Positions 1-6,688 of a DNA stretch of 10,435 nt are shown in pieces. This DNA comes from Cyrtobacter comes. Its GTDB lineage: Bacteria > Pseudomonadota > Alphaproteobacteria > Rickettsiales > Midichloriaceae. The stretch is from assembly GCF_034470605.1 (NCBI RefSeq), contig NZ_JARGYT010000041.1:1-10435 (forward strand), read 5' to 3'. Positions within the stretch are counted from its first letter, which is position 1; each line of letters begins with the position of its first letter. Both the position numbers and the translations under genes were made by a program. The notes under the pieces are model-generated. The model worked only from the letters and a program-made list of their open reading frames with translations, was not told the DNA's origin and made no database searches.

Positions 1-63
1 AAACCCATTCATTGAACGTTTTAATGTCGATCGGAAACAACCTTTTATCCATCTAAATACCAT
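1..63 (-). CDS. Possible 5' end of an unidentified leftward gene, cut by the window edge
   Basis: On the minus strand an ATG at 63 is preceded by a good Shine-Dalgarno match (GGAGG, plus-strand positions 72-76) with 8 nt between. From it 21 codons stay open to the window edge. A second minus-strand ATG at 52, in another frame, also stays open for 17 codons and reads more like a normal soluble protein start (MDKRLFPIDIKTFNEWV), but it has no visible ribosome site. The two readings cannot be separated with so little sequence and no family is recognisable. That a gene starts here is inference from the ribosome-binding site. Confidence 0.25.
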   Translation of the reverse strand, partial: MVFRWIKGCFRSTLKRSMNGF

Positions 64-175
64 ATTTATCGCCTCCAATATAATATTGCATCTTTTCCAT
101 TATTTGGCAAAACCTTTGTTAACAGTGCCTAAGAGGACTCAAACCCCCATTTACTTCTTTAGATGCTGCAATGAT

Positions 176-181
176 AAGGAG
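176..181 (+). promoter_or_regulatory. Shine-Dalgarno site of the ankyrin-like gene
   Basis: AAGGAG lies 4 nt upstream of the ATG at 186. It is the clearest plus-strand ribosome site in the window, where most starts have none. It falls inside the reading frame that could begin at the ATG at 171, so it argues for 186 as the real start. Confidence 0.5.
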
Positions 182-185
182 TTTA

Positions 186-845
186 ATGTCTATACTACCT
201 CTGAATCTACAAAATTTAATACCTACTGAAATTATGAATGAGATGAATAGGGTAATAGGTGGATATAAACCTACTCCTAGATATGTTCCAGAGATTGATT
301 TCCAAAAAGAGTATTGGGGCTATGATACTTATCAAGAATTTGAGCAGCATAGGGTGGAATGCATAAATAAATTAGCAGCTGTTGCCGCAGAGGGTGACCT
401 AGAAAAGGTTGATAAGATGGTAGGTGATATTAATATCTCATCAAATCCCAAAGAGTCTGAAAGGGCTAGGGATTCAGTATTGTTAGGTCTTTTGGAAAAA
501 GATATAGATAAAATTGACAATGCTGCCGTAAAACAGAAAAATGATGATATGCAGCATGATAATATTTTGCATAGAGCCTGTCTTGTTGGAAGTCTTGGCT
601 TATTGGAACGTTATGCAGAGATGCAGCAAAGAAGAGTTTTTGATGCAAGTAGTTATCTCTCTAGAAGGAATCATGATGGTATGGATTTATTTCAGTGCGC
701 AACTAAATGTCGAGATCAAGATGTAATGAATAAGATGTTAACATGCCTACGCGCTATGGAGAAGTTTTCCAAAATTATAGGGCCACATACAGAGCATGTT
801 ATGAATGATGCTGCTGCTGGTATAACAAGTGCTCGTGTGATGTGA
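186..845 (+). CDS. Ankyrin-repeat-like protein, possible secreted effector
   Basis: Predicted soluble protein of 219 aa with no signal peptide or membrane segment. Numbered from the ATG at 186, two stretches fit the ankyrin helix-turn-helix pattern. Residues about 124-145 contain DNILHRACLVGSLGLLERY, matching the TPLHxAAxxGHxxxVxxLL consensus. Residues about 162-185 contain NHDGMDLFQCATKCRDQDVM. A weaker helical repeat lies near residues 60-80 (AAVAAEGDLEKVDKMV). The N-terminal 55 residues are unrelated and unrecognised. I chose the ATG at 186 over 171 because AAGGAG precedes it. The gene stands alone, flanked by gene-poor DNA on both sides. In intracellular alphaproteobacteria, ankyrin proteins are often type IV-secreted effectors, but nothing here proves secretion. 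The repeats are degenerate, so another alpha-helical repeat fold is possible. The exact role is unknown. Confidence 0.7.
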   Translation: MSILPLNLQNLIPTEIMNEMNRVIGGYKPTPRYVPEIDFQKEYWGYDTYQEFEQHRVECINKLAAVAAEGDLEKVDKMVGDINISSNPKESERARDSVLLGLLEKDIDKIDNAAVKQKNDDMQHDNILHRACLVGSLGLLERYAEMQQRRVFDASSYLSRRNHDGMDLFQCATKCRDQDVMNKMLTCLRAMEKFSKIIGPHTEHVMNDAAAGITSARVM

Positions 846-1140
846 GGTAGCTAAATGTCTGAAATCGTGTTCATTTCAAGTTATAAAATGCGGTGTTAGA
901 CCAGGTCTTTTTCGCCTATTTATATCAACACTGCGCAAATTCCGAAAATATTGTGGTGGGTTATTCATGCAATTCTTGTACGGAGTCTATGTAGTTATTT
1001 AAGTGAAATTGGCATAGATAATAACTGTAATGCAGGAAGTATTATGCCATCTCAAATAAAATGGCTATATAATATAAATCGTGTAATGATTTATAAAGCA
1101 ATACATTCATATCAAATCTTTTGATTTAAAAGTATCGGAA

Positions 1141-1202
1141 TTGAGTTGTATCAATTTTATTTGAGGTATATGGATAATACCGCCTATGCTAATTCAACTC
1201 AA
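1141..1202. repeat. Nested inverted repeats in the intergenic region
   Basis: The outer arms are TTGAGTTG (1141-1148) and CAACTCAA (1195-1202), an exact 8-bp complement. Between them GGTAT (1165-1169) and ATACC (1177-1181) form a second, inner 5-bp stem. The region could fold as an RNA or DNA structure. There is no following T-tract, so an intrinsic terminator is unlikely. Chance occurrence in AT-rich DNA cannot be excluded. Confidence 0.35.
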
Positions 1203-1239
1203 ATAGCTATATCTTGCTAAGTTTATAGGTTAAAAAATC

Positions 1240-1256
1240 CAATTTAATATAAATTG
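1240..1256. repeat. 7-bp palindrome upstream of rsmE
   Basis: CAATTTA and TAAATTG are exact inverted arms separated by ATA, about 95 bp upstream of the rsmE start. The dyad has the size of an operator, but it is made almost wholly of A and T, so a chance match is quite likely. Confidence 0.25.
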
Positions 1257-1351
1257 ATGCGAGACAGATTTTTAATATTACAAAATATCGTCAATCCACG
1301 CATAAAGAAAATATTTACTTTTCTATCTTATTATATAACTTCCCTAATTTT

Positions 1352-2080
1352 ATGAGCATAATAAGATTATTTACCCCTTTAAGTAGATTTTCTGAAGGTG
1401 AGCCAATTCATCTTGGCATAGATGAATTAAACTATTTAAAAAATGTAATGAGATGTAAAGTTGGTGATAAAATTAATATTTTTAACTCCATAGATGGAAC
1501 ATGGGAAGCTGAAATAAAATCATTTAATCTAATGCCTATGCTAATATGTAGAACTTGCATTAAAGAGCAGAGCAACAAGCTTTTTAGGAAGATTTCTCTA
1601 GGGTTTTCTATTCTAAAACCAAAATCAACTGATTTTGTCATTCAAAAAGCTACAGAATTGGGTGTGTGCCGCATATATCCACTTATTGCAGAAAGGAGCA
1701 TATGTCGGTCATTCAATTTAAAAAGAGCAGAACTTATTGCAAAAGAGGCTTCAGAGCAGTCATTTAGAGATAATGTTCCAGAAGTGTGCACGGAGTATAC
1801 TTTAAGAAACTTTCTATCTTTAAATAAAGCCAAAATAATACTTTTAAGCCTGAATAATCAATGTGTTGAAATGCTTGATGCGGCTAAACAAACCATAAAT
1901 GAAGATGTAGTATTGATTGTGGGCCCAGAAGGCGGATTTACTCAAGATGAATATGATAGTATAATCTCTTCCTGTGGTGCTATTCCCGTTACGCTTGGTG
2001 AATTTGTTTTGCGTGCTGAAACCGCGTCCATATCAGCTTTGTCAAATTATATGATGTCTATTAGATGTTTAAGAGCTTAA
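1352..2080 (+). CDS. rsmE: 16S rRNA (uracil(1498)-N3)-methyltransferase RsmE
   Basis: Transfers a methyl group from S-adenosylmethionine to N3 of U1498 in helix 44 of 16S rRNA, in the cytoplasm during or after 30S assembly. The 242-aa length is normal for the family. An N-terminal PUA-like domain (about residues 1-70) precedes a SPOUT methyltransferase domain. The knotted cofactor-binding signature is plain: GPEGGF at residues 191-196 and LGEFVLRAETA at 215-225. The family motif PKSTDFVIQKATELGV is seen near the domain start. No Shine-Dalgarno site precedes the ATG, which is usual for this window. Its last 16 nt overlap the start of gshA, so the two are probably co-transcribed and translationally coupled. 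Nothing appears truncated or damaged. Confidence 0.96.
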   Translation: MSIIRLFTPLSRFSEGEPIHLGIDELNYLKNVMRCKVGDKINIFNSIDGTWEAEIKSFNLMPMLICRTCIKEQSNKLFRKISLGFSILKPKSTDFVIQKATELGVCRIYPLIAERSICRSFNLKRAELIAKEASEQSFRDNVPEVCTEYTLRNFLSLNKAKIILLSLNNQCVEMLDAAKQTINEDVVLIVGPEGGFTQDEYDSIISSCGAIPVTLGEFVLRAETASISALSNYMMSIRCLRA

Positions 2081-3234
2081 GAGATTTAATACAGAATAAA
2101 AGAAACCAAATGGAGGACTGGATAGAAAATTTCAGAAATGGTAGGGGCTGGCCTATATTTATGTCTTTAGATATAAGAATCTCTGAATTTAAGATAGCCC
2201 ATGTAGATAGTAATTTATTTCCAGCAGGTTTTAATAATCTATCAATCAATGGTCGAGAAATGGCAATTAAGTTAACTAAATCTTTTTTGGAGAAGTATAA
2301 TTTTTCTAAAATTTTGTTAATAGCGGAAAGAAATACAAAAAATAAACTATATGCACACAACATAGTAACATTAAAAGATATAATAAAGTCTGCAAGTGGT
2401 GCAGATGTACGAATTAGCGTTTTAAATGGTGAAGGCCTTGAATTTGCATGGGAAGTAGCTGGAACAATCAGCAAAGTTGATAAAAATATTACAATAGTAG
2501 AACAGGGTTGGACCCCAGATGCCATCATAATGAATAATGATTTAACATCAGGGATGCCTGATTCCCTAATAGATATAAATCAAAATATCTTCCCTTCCCC
2601 ATATCTTGGTTGGTTTTCAAGAAAAAAATCCACGCATTTTGAAATATATAACAGAATAGTAAAAGAATTTTCGAATCATTTCGGTTTTGATGATTTTCTG
2701 ATTTCTTTAAGATCAGAGCAAGTACAAAATGTAGACTTTAGAAATAAAACCGGCCTTGAATCAATTTTTTTAAAAGGCAAGGCAATGTTTTATGATATAG
2801 ACAATGATTATAAAAATCATAAAATAGATGAAAAACCCTATATTTTTTTAAAACCTAATAACGGCACCTTTGGCATGGGTGTACTTGAAATAAGAGATTT
2901 AGAGCATTTATCGCATATAAATAAAAAAAACAGGCATAGTATTGATAAAATTAAGGATGGGCAAAAGACCTCATGTGTTATATTGCAGGAGGGTGTACAA
3001 ACAAGTTTCAGTTTTTTAAATTACCCTGCAGAAAAAATTATTTATAGCGCCAATGGAGAAATAGTTGATATAATGGTGCGATACAATCAGCATTCCAACA
3101 ACCATGGAAATTTAGGTAAAAGTGGCGCACTTATTGAAGCATTAGATACTCCAATAGAGTTTGATATAGAATGGCTTATAAATAAACTTGCAAACCTAGC
3201 GGCAATAGAAGAACTAGCATATGTGAAACAATAA
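2065..3234 (+). CDS. gshA: Glutamate-cysteine ligase, proteobacterial GshA type
   Basis: Predicted to join L-glutamate and L-cysteine using ATP, the first step of glutathione synthesis, in the cytoplasm. The 389-aa protein matches the GshA family (Pfam GshA, the 'gshA_ferroox' type) rather than E. coli-type GshA or plant-type GCS2. Visible family features are VDSNLFPAGFNNL (residues 47-59), the ATP-grasp-like glycine motif KPNNGTFGMGV (from residue 263), QEGVQT further on, and MVRYNQ...NLGKSG (from residue 337). It is somewhat shorter than the roughly 430 aa I recall for many relatives, but both ends look natural. The start overlaps rsmE by 16 nt; an alternative ATG at 2110 would cost 15 residues. 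No glutathione synthetase gene (gshB) is in the window. Family assignment is from motif recall, so substrate specificity is inferred. Confidence 0.85.
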   Translation: MFKSLRDLIQNKRNQMEDWIENFRNGRGWPIFMSLDIRISEFKIAHVDSNLFPAGFNNLSINGREMAIKLTKSFLEKYNFSKILLIAERNTKNKLYAHNIVTLKDIIKSASGADVRISVLNGEGLEFAWEVAGTISKVDKNITIVEQGWTPDAIIMNNDLTSGMPDSLIDINQNIFPSPYLGWFSRKKSTHFEIYNRIVKEFSNHFGFDDFLISLRSEQVQNVDFRNKTGLESIFLKGKAMFYDIDNDYKNHKIDEKPYIFLKPNNGTFGMGVLEIRDLEHLSHINKKNRHSIDKIKDGQKTSCVILQEGVQTSFSFLNYPAEKIIYSANGEIVDIMVRYNQHSNNHGNLGKSGALIEALDTPIEFDIEWLINKLANLAAIEELAYVKQ

Positions 3235-3260
3235 TCTCCTTCCTTTTGAAATCTAAAGCA

Positions 3261-3290
3261 TTGTCAACTACAGCGTTATTTATGTATATG
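3261..3290 (+). promoter_or_regulatory. Possible sigma70-type promoter for the S9 peptidase gene
   Basis: TTGTCA (3261-3266, five of six matches to the -35 consensus) is followed after 18 bp by TATATG (3285-3290, weak -10). It lies in the 85-bp gap between gshA and the peptidase gene. The -10 is poor and AT-rich DNA yields such matches by chance. Confidence 0.3.
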
Positions 3291-3319
3291 TAATATATAA
3301 ATTAGTTACTAAATACAGC

Positions 3320-5323
3320 ATGGCCTTAAGAGTTTTATTCCTATATATAATTAGTTGTTTTTTAAATATTGTATCTATGGCCAATACTACAGAACTTATA
3401 AAAAGAAGCACTATTTTTGGCAACCCAGATAAAACCGCTGTTCAGGTAAGTAATTTAGGCAATTATATTTCGTACCTTTCTAATATTAATGGTGTTCTAA
3501 ATGTCTTTATTGCTGATATTGCTAATATTAAGGATGCCAGACCTGTCACTAATGATACAAGCAGAGGTATAAGGCAATATTTTTGGAGCAAAGATGATAA
3601 GTATATACTGTATATGCAGGATAATGGTGGGGATGAAAATTTTAGGATTCATAGAGTAAATTTACAAACATTAGAAGATACAATACTAACTCCAAAAGAT
3701 GGGGTTAAAACTGTCCTATATAGATCAAGCCATAAAAAACCAAATGAAATTATGATTGGCTTAAATAGTAGACGTAAAGATTTTTTTGATTTGTATAGGC
3801 TAAATATTTCAACAGGGGAGCTATTTTTAATTTATGAAAATAACAAATTCCACGGACATCTCATTATAGATGACGAGCATAATCTTAGATTTGGCAGCAT
3901 ACAAAAGCCTGATATGAGTGTGGAGGTAGTAGAATTTAAAAATGAAAATGAGTCTATATTCCTTCATATTACTTATGAAGATCAGAGAACCTCATCGCTA
4001 GTTGGATTAAATGAACAAGAAGATAATGTATACCTTATCAGTTCCGAAGGTAGGAACACAAATGCATTGTATGCCGTAGATCTAAAAACTAAATCAAGAG
4101 CTCTTTTATATTCAAACCAACACTCTGATCTTGAACATGTGCTATTTCAACCCGTAACAAAAAGATTAGATGCAGTAACATATGAATATACAAAAATAGA
4201 GTACCAGATATTTGATCGGGAATTTGAGGTACATTTTGAAAAGTTAAAAAATATACATCAGGACGCCAATATATCTATAGTTTCCAGAAGTATAATGGAT
4301 GATAAATGGATAGTAGCCTTTAATTTTGATAATGGGCCTGCTCGTTATTACCTGTATGACAAAACAATTTGTGAAGCAAAATATATGTTTGGCAATATGC
4401 CAAAACTTGAAGGTTATAAACTGAACAAGATGCATCCTGTAATTATTAAATCTAGAGACGGTCTAAATTTAGTGAGTTATATATCCATTCCAGAAGATGC
4501 AAAAGTAACACATAATGATTATAAAACAAAACAACCACTTCCAATGGTATTACTTGTACATGGTGGCCCAAATGCTCGGGATAGCTGGGGCTTTGAGCGC
4601 TCTCACCAATGGCTGACCAATAGGGGCTATGCTGTATTGAGTGTAAATTATAGGGGATCCACAGGTTTTGGTAAGGATTTTATAACAGCAGGAGATGGTC
4701 AATGGGCTGGAAAAATGCATGATGATCTTATTGATGCTGTGGATTGGGCCATAGAAAACGGTATAGCAGATAAAGATAAAGTTGCTATTATGGGTGGTAG
4801 TTACGGAGGATACGCGGCTCTTGTAGGGCTTACATTTACTCCAGAAAAATTTGTTTGTGGCGTTGATATAGTGGGCGTTTCAAATTTAATTACATTAATT
4901 AATTCTATACCAGAATATTGGAAACCTTATTTAGAGATTTTTAAAAAAATGCTAGGAGGAGATCCAAATACAGCTGATGGAGCAGAGATCCTTAAGTCTA
5001 AATCACCGCTTTTTCATTCGGATAAAATAAAAAAGCCTCTTTTAATTGCTCACGGGCAGAATGATCCTAGAGTTAAGCAAGCTGAATCTGATCAGATTGT
5101 AGATAAACTTAATTCTCAAGGAATACCAGTAACTTACATATTATATAAAGATGAAGGGCACGGGTTTGCAAGACCAGAAAACCGCCTCTCCTTTTACGCT
5201 ATAACAGAAGGTTTTTTGAGTAAATATTTAGGTGGTAGATATGAGGAAATAGGAGAAGATTTTGAAAATTCTTCAATACAGATTACATCTGGTAAGCAGT
5301 ATTTGCCTTTTAGGCTTCCATAG
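3320..5323 (+). CDS. Exported S9-family (prolyl oligopeptidase/acylaminoacyl-peptidase-like) serine peptidase
   Basis: A 667-aa serine peptidase expected to cleave short peptides. Residues 1-21 form a signal peptide with a hydrophobic core and a likely signal-peptidase cut after SMA, so it probably acts in the periplasm. Residues about 40-385 fit the beta-propeller domain that limits access to the active site (motifs such as QYFWSKDDKYILY). Residues about 400-655 are an alpha/beta hydrolase domain with LLVHGGP, a GGSYGGY nucleophile elbow (Ser494), GQNDPRV (Asp582) and DEGHGF (His614), which completes the catalytic triad. Length and domain order are normal and the gene looks intact. No Shine-Dalgarno site is visible. 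The gene is probably transcribed alone and ends 72 nt before a convergent gene. The exact preference (oligopeptidase or acylaminoacyl-peptidase) cannot be read from sequence. Confidence 0.93.
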   Translation: MALRVLFLYIISCFLNIVSMANTTELIKRSTIFGNPDKTAVQVSNLGNYISYLSNINGVLNVFIADIANIKDARPVTNDTSRGIRQYFWSKDDKYILYMQDNGGDENFRIHRVNLQTLEDTILTPKDGVKTVLYRSSHKKPNEIMIGLNSRRKDFFDLYRLNISTGELFLIYENNKFHGHLIIDDEHNLRFGSIQKPDMSVEVVEFKNENESIFLHITYEDQRTSSLVGLNEQEDNVYLISSEGRNTNALYAVDLKTKSRALLYSNQHSDLEHVLFQPVTKRLDAVTYEYTKIEYQIFDREFEVHFEKLKNIHQDANISIVSRSIMDDKWIVAFNFDNGPARYYLYDKTICEAKYMFGNMPKLEGYKLNKMHPVIIKSRDGLNLVSYISIPEDAKVTHNDYKTKQPLPMVLLVHGGPNARDSWGFERSHQWLTNRGYAVLSVNYRGSTGFGKDFITAGDGQWAGKMHDDLIDAVDWAIENGIADKDKVAIMGGSYGGYAALVGLTFTPEKFVCGVDIVGVSNLITLINSIPEYWKPYLEIFKKMLGGDPNTADGAEILKSKSPLFHSDKIKKPLLIAHGQNDPRVKQAESDQIVDKLNSQGIPVTYILYKDEGHGFARPENRLSFYAITEGFLSKYLGGRYEEIGEDFENSSIQITSGKQYLPFRLP

Positions 5324-5350
5324 CAACCTGCTTCGTTTTGTACAAAAATT

Positions 5351-5386
5351 ACATGCTGTTTTAGGTTATGGCCCAAAACAGCATGT
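5351..5386 (-). terminator. Perfect 12-bp hairpin between convergent genes
   Basis: ACATGCTGTTTT (5351-5362) and AAAACAGCATGT (5375-5386) pair perfectly around a 12-nt loop. On the minus strand the stem is followed by AATTTTTG, a usable U-tract, so it best serves as the intrinsic terminator of the leftward gene ending at 5396. On the plus strand only CTTTAG follows, so termination of the peptidase transcript there would be weaker. The A/T-rich inner stem could still act in both directions. Confidence 0.75.
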
Positions 5387-5395
5387 CTTTAGCAT

Positions 5396-6001
5396 CTACA
5401 CACAGTTAGTAAGTAGTAAATTAATTATATGTGTAAGATGAATATTGCCGCCTGCTGCTAACTTACTATTATCTAAAATAATTCTCGCCTCATCTTTTCT
5501 ATTTTGTGAAATGAGAATTGAGGCCCTTAAAACAGATGTTACTGAATCAAATGCACTAATATGTGATAAATCTTCTAATGCATCATTAGCCATAATCTTA
5601 TCAGACTTCCTTTTAGAGATAATAGACATCATCTTAGCATATTCTGCTAACTCCTTGTTTGTATATTGTTGCAGATAGTAATATGCAGCTTTGTTGTATT
5701 GAGAGGTATTAAAATAATGTGACGCAATCTTTATCTTAGTAAAATCCCCAGCTATTGATTTGCTAGAGGATAGTTTATCTAATACGTTTATATTTTCTTC
5801 GGCTTTTATTGCATTACTTAGATCTGATGCCTTCAAATATACCGCAAAATCATTCATGATTTTTGTATCTACATTAGCTCTATATAATAAAAATAGAAAT
5901 AAAGTTATGATACAAAGCAATATAAACAAAGTTATAACTTTATAGTACGTCTTCAGACCTTCTTGCCAATTTATTTTGGTATCACTGTTTATATTTTCCA
6001 T
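5396..6001 (-). CDS. YfgM-like single-pass membrane protein with TPR-like domain
   Basis: A 201-aa protein with a short polar N-terminus, one strong transmembrane helix (about residues 22-41) and a soluble helical remainder, predicted to face the periplasm. The soluble part has helix-turn-helix pairs of TPR type, for example FTKIKIASHYFNTSQYNKAAYYYLQQ and later VTSVLRASILISQNRKDEARIILD. This order and length fit the YfgM/TPR_21 family, whose E. coli member is an ancillary SecYEG-associated protein with links to periplasmic chaperones. In many proteobacteria yfgM neighbours bamB and der; neither is here. It is the only complete leftward gene of the window, convergent with the S9 peptidase and divergent from dedA. 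Similarity is by architecture and pattern, so the family is moderately supported and function is inferred. Confidence 0.65.
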   Translation of the reverse strand: MENINSDTKINWQEGLKTYYKVITLFILLCIITLFLFLLYRANVDTKIMNDFAVYLKASDLSNAIKAEENINVLDKLSSSKSIAGDFTKIKIASHYFNTSQYNKAAYYYLQQYTNKELAEYAKMMSIISKRKSDKIMANDALEDLSHISAFDSVTSVLRASILISQNRKDEARIILDNSKLAAGGNIHLTHIINLLLTNCV

Positions 6002-6020
6002 AACGTAAAAACATATTATT

Positions 6021-6026
6021 TATAAT
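6021..6026 (+). promoter_or_regulatory. Possible -10 box in the divergent gap before dedA
   Basis: TATAAT is an exact -10 consensus, 57 bp upstream of the preferred dedA start and just upstream of the leftward YfgM-like gene's start at 6001. No good -35 hexamer lies 16-18 bp before it. The 81-bp gap between the two divergent starts must carry promoters for both, but only this hexamer stands out. Confidence 0.3.
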
Positions 6027-6082
6027 AGCTTTTTTGCATAAATGGCTTAGTATTGCAATTAGCACTTGTAGATCATTTTTCA

Positions 6083-6688
6083 ATGTACGAGATATTTCTT
6101 AGCGTTATAGATATGGTAGAAACTTTCGGGTATCTTGGCATATTTATAATGACTTTGGTAGAGGGTAGTTTTGTTCCTATACCAAGCGAAATAACATTAA
6201 TTCCAGCCGGTTATCTAATAGCCAAGGGGAAATTTAGCGCCATACAGGTTGTTTTCTGGAGCATGCTTGGAACTATAGCAGGGTTTTTTCTCAGCTATTT
6301 TGCCGCTTATTATCTTGGACGTAACCTTATACTCCGTTATGGAAAATATATATTCATAGATAAAAAGAGGTTAGGAAAAATAGAGGCATTTTTTGAAAAA
6401 CACGGAAATATATCTGTATTTATAGGCAGAATTCTTCCAGGCTTGAAACATTTTATATCATTACCTGCTGGGCTTGCTAGAATGGATAAAAAGCTCTTTG
6501 CAATCTATAGCACATGCGGCGCAGTTATATGGGTGCCTCTTTTAATCTTAATAGGTTATTTTATAGGAGATAATGAGGAGTTGGTATCGAGTTACATAAA
6601 GCGTCTTAATTATATAATAATCCTATCCGTAATATTACTTCTTATTGCATACAGATATTTGAAAAGTAGCAAAAATGAAAGAAGTTGA
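6083..6688 (+). CDS. DedA family (VTT-domain) inner-membrane protein
   Basis: A polytopic inner-membrane protein of about 201 aa. DedA/VTT proteins support membrane homeostasis; some flip undecaprenyl phosphate or phosphatidylethanolamine-type lipids across the membrane. The family marks are clear: EGSFVPIPSE near the N-terminus, GRNLILRYGKY in the middle, then FIGRILPGLKHFISLPAG and a conserved methionine. At least four hydrophobic segments are visible, the last near the C-terminus followed by a basic tail. I prefer the ATG at 6083, which gives the usual short N-terminus; a TTG at 6053 would add ten residues. Its last 14 nt overlap the dnaB start, which indicates co-transcription with dnaB. 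The substrate is unknown. Confidence 0.9.
   Translation: MYEIFLSVIDMVETFGYLGIFIMTLVEGSFVPIPSEITLIPAGYLIAKGKFSAIQVVFWSMLGTIAGFFLSYFAAYYLGRNLILRYGKYIFIDKKRLGKIEAFFEKHGNISVFIGRILPGLKHFISLPAGLARMDKKLFAIYSTCGAVIWVPLLILIGYFIGDNEELVSSYIKRLNYIIILSVILLLIAYRYLKSSKNERS

Larger units (their letters stand above)
846..1351. other. About 500 bp without a convincing gene
   Basis: No frame gives a recognisable protein with a proper start. Short open stretches exist in several plus-strand frames; the longest runs 900-1124 with no ATG until 1044. The stretch contains a 6-bp hairpin at 860-878 (TGAAAT/ATTTCA), which could weakly end the upstream transcript. It also has an 8-bp inverted repeat at 1141-1202 enclosing a 5-bp one, and a 7-bp palindrome at 1240-1256. 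The promoter of rsmE must lie at its right end, but no clear -35/-10 pair stands out in such AT-rich DNA. It may be a decayed gene or a regulatory spacer. Confidence 0.5.

Noticed and set aside
125..148. A tRNA T-arm-like string on the minus strand (GGGGGTTTGAGTCCTCT followed by TAGGCAC).
   Set aside because: The invariant C56 is replaced by T, no matching 5' acceptor strand lies at the right distance, and no anticodon arm is seen.
898..912. AGACCAGGTCTTTTT as a possible intrinsic terminator after the ankyrin-like gene.
   Set aside because: The usable stem is only 4 bp with a 3-nt loop, too weak to call despite the T-run.
900..1124. An open plus-strand stretch of 74 codons ending at TGA 1122-1124.
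   Set aside because: It has no ATG until 1044 and no ribosome site, matches no family I know, and overlaps other open stretches in different frames, so it is not supported as a gene.
2061..2528. A 155-codon minus-strand open frame opposite gshA.
   Set aside because: It runs antisense to a well-recognised gene and its sequence shows no family motif or start signal.
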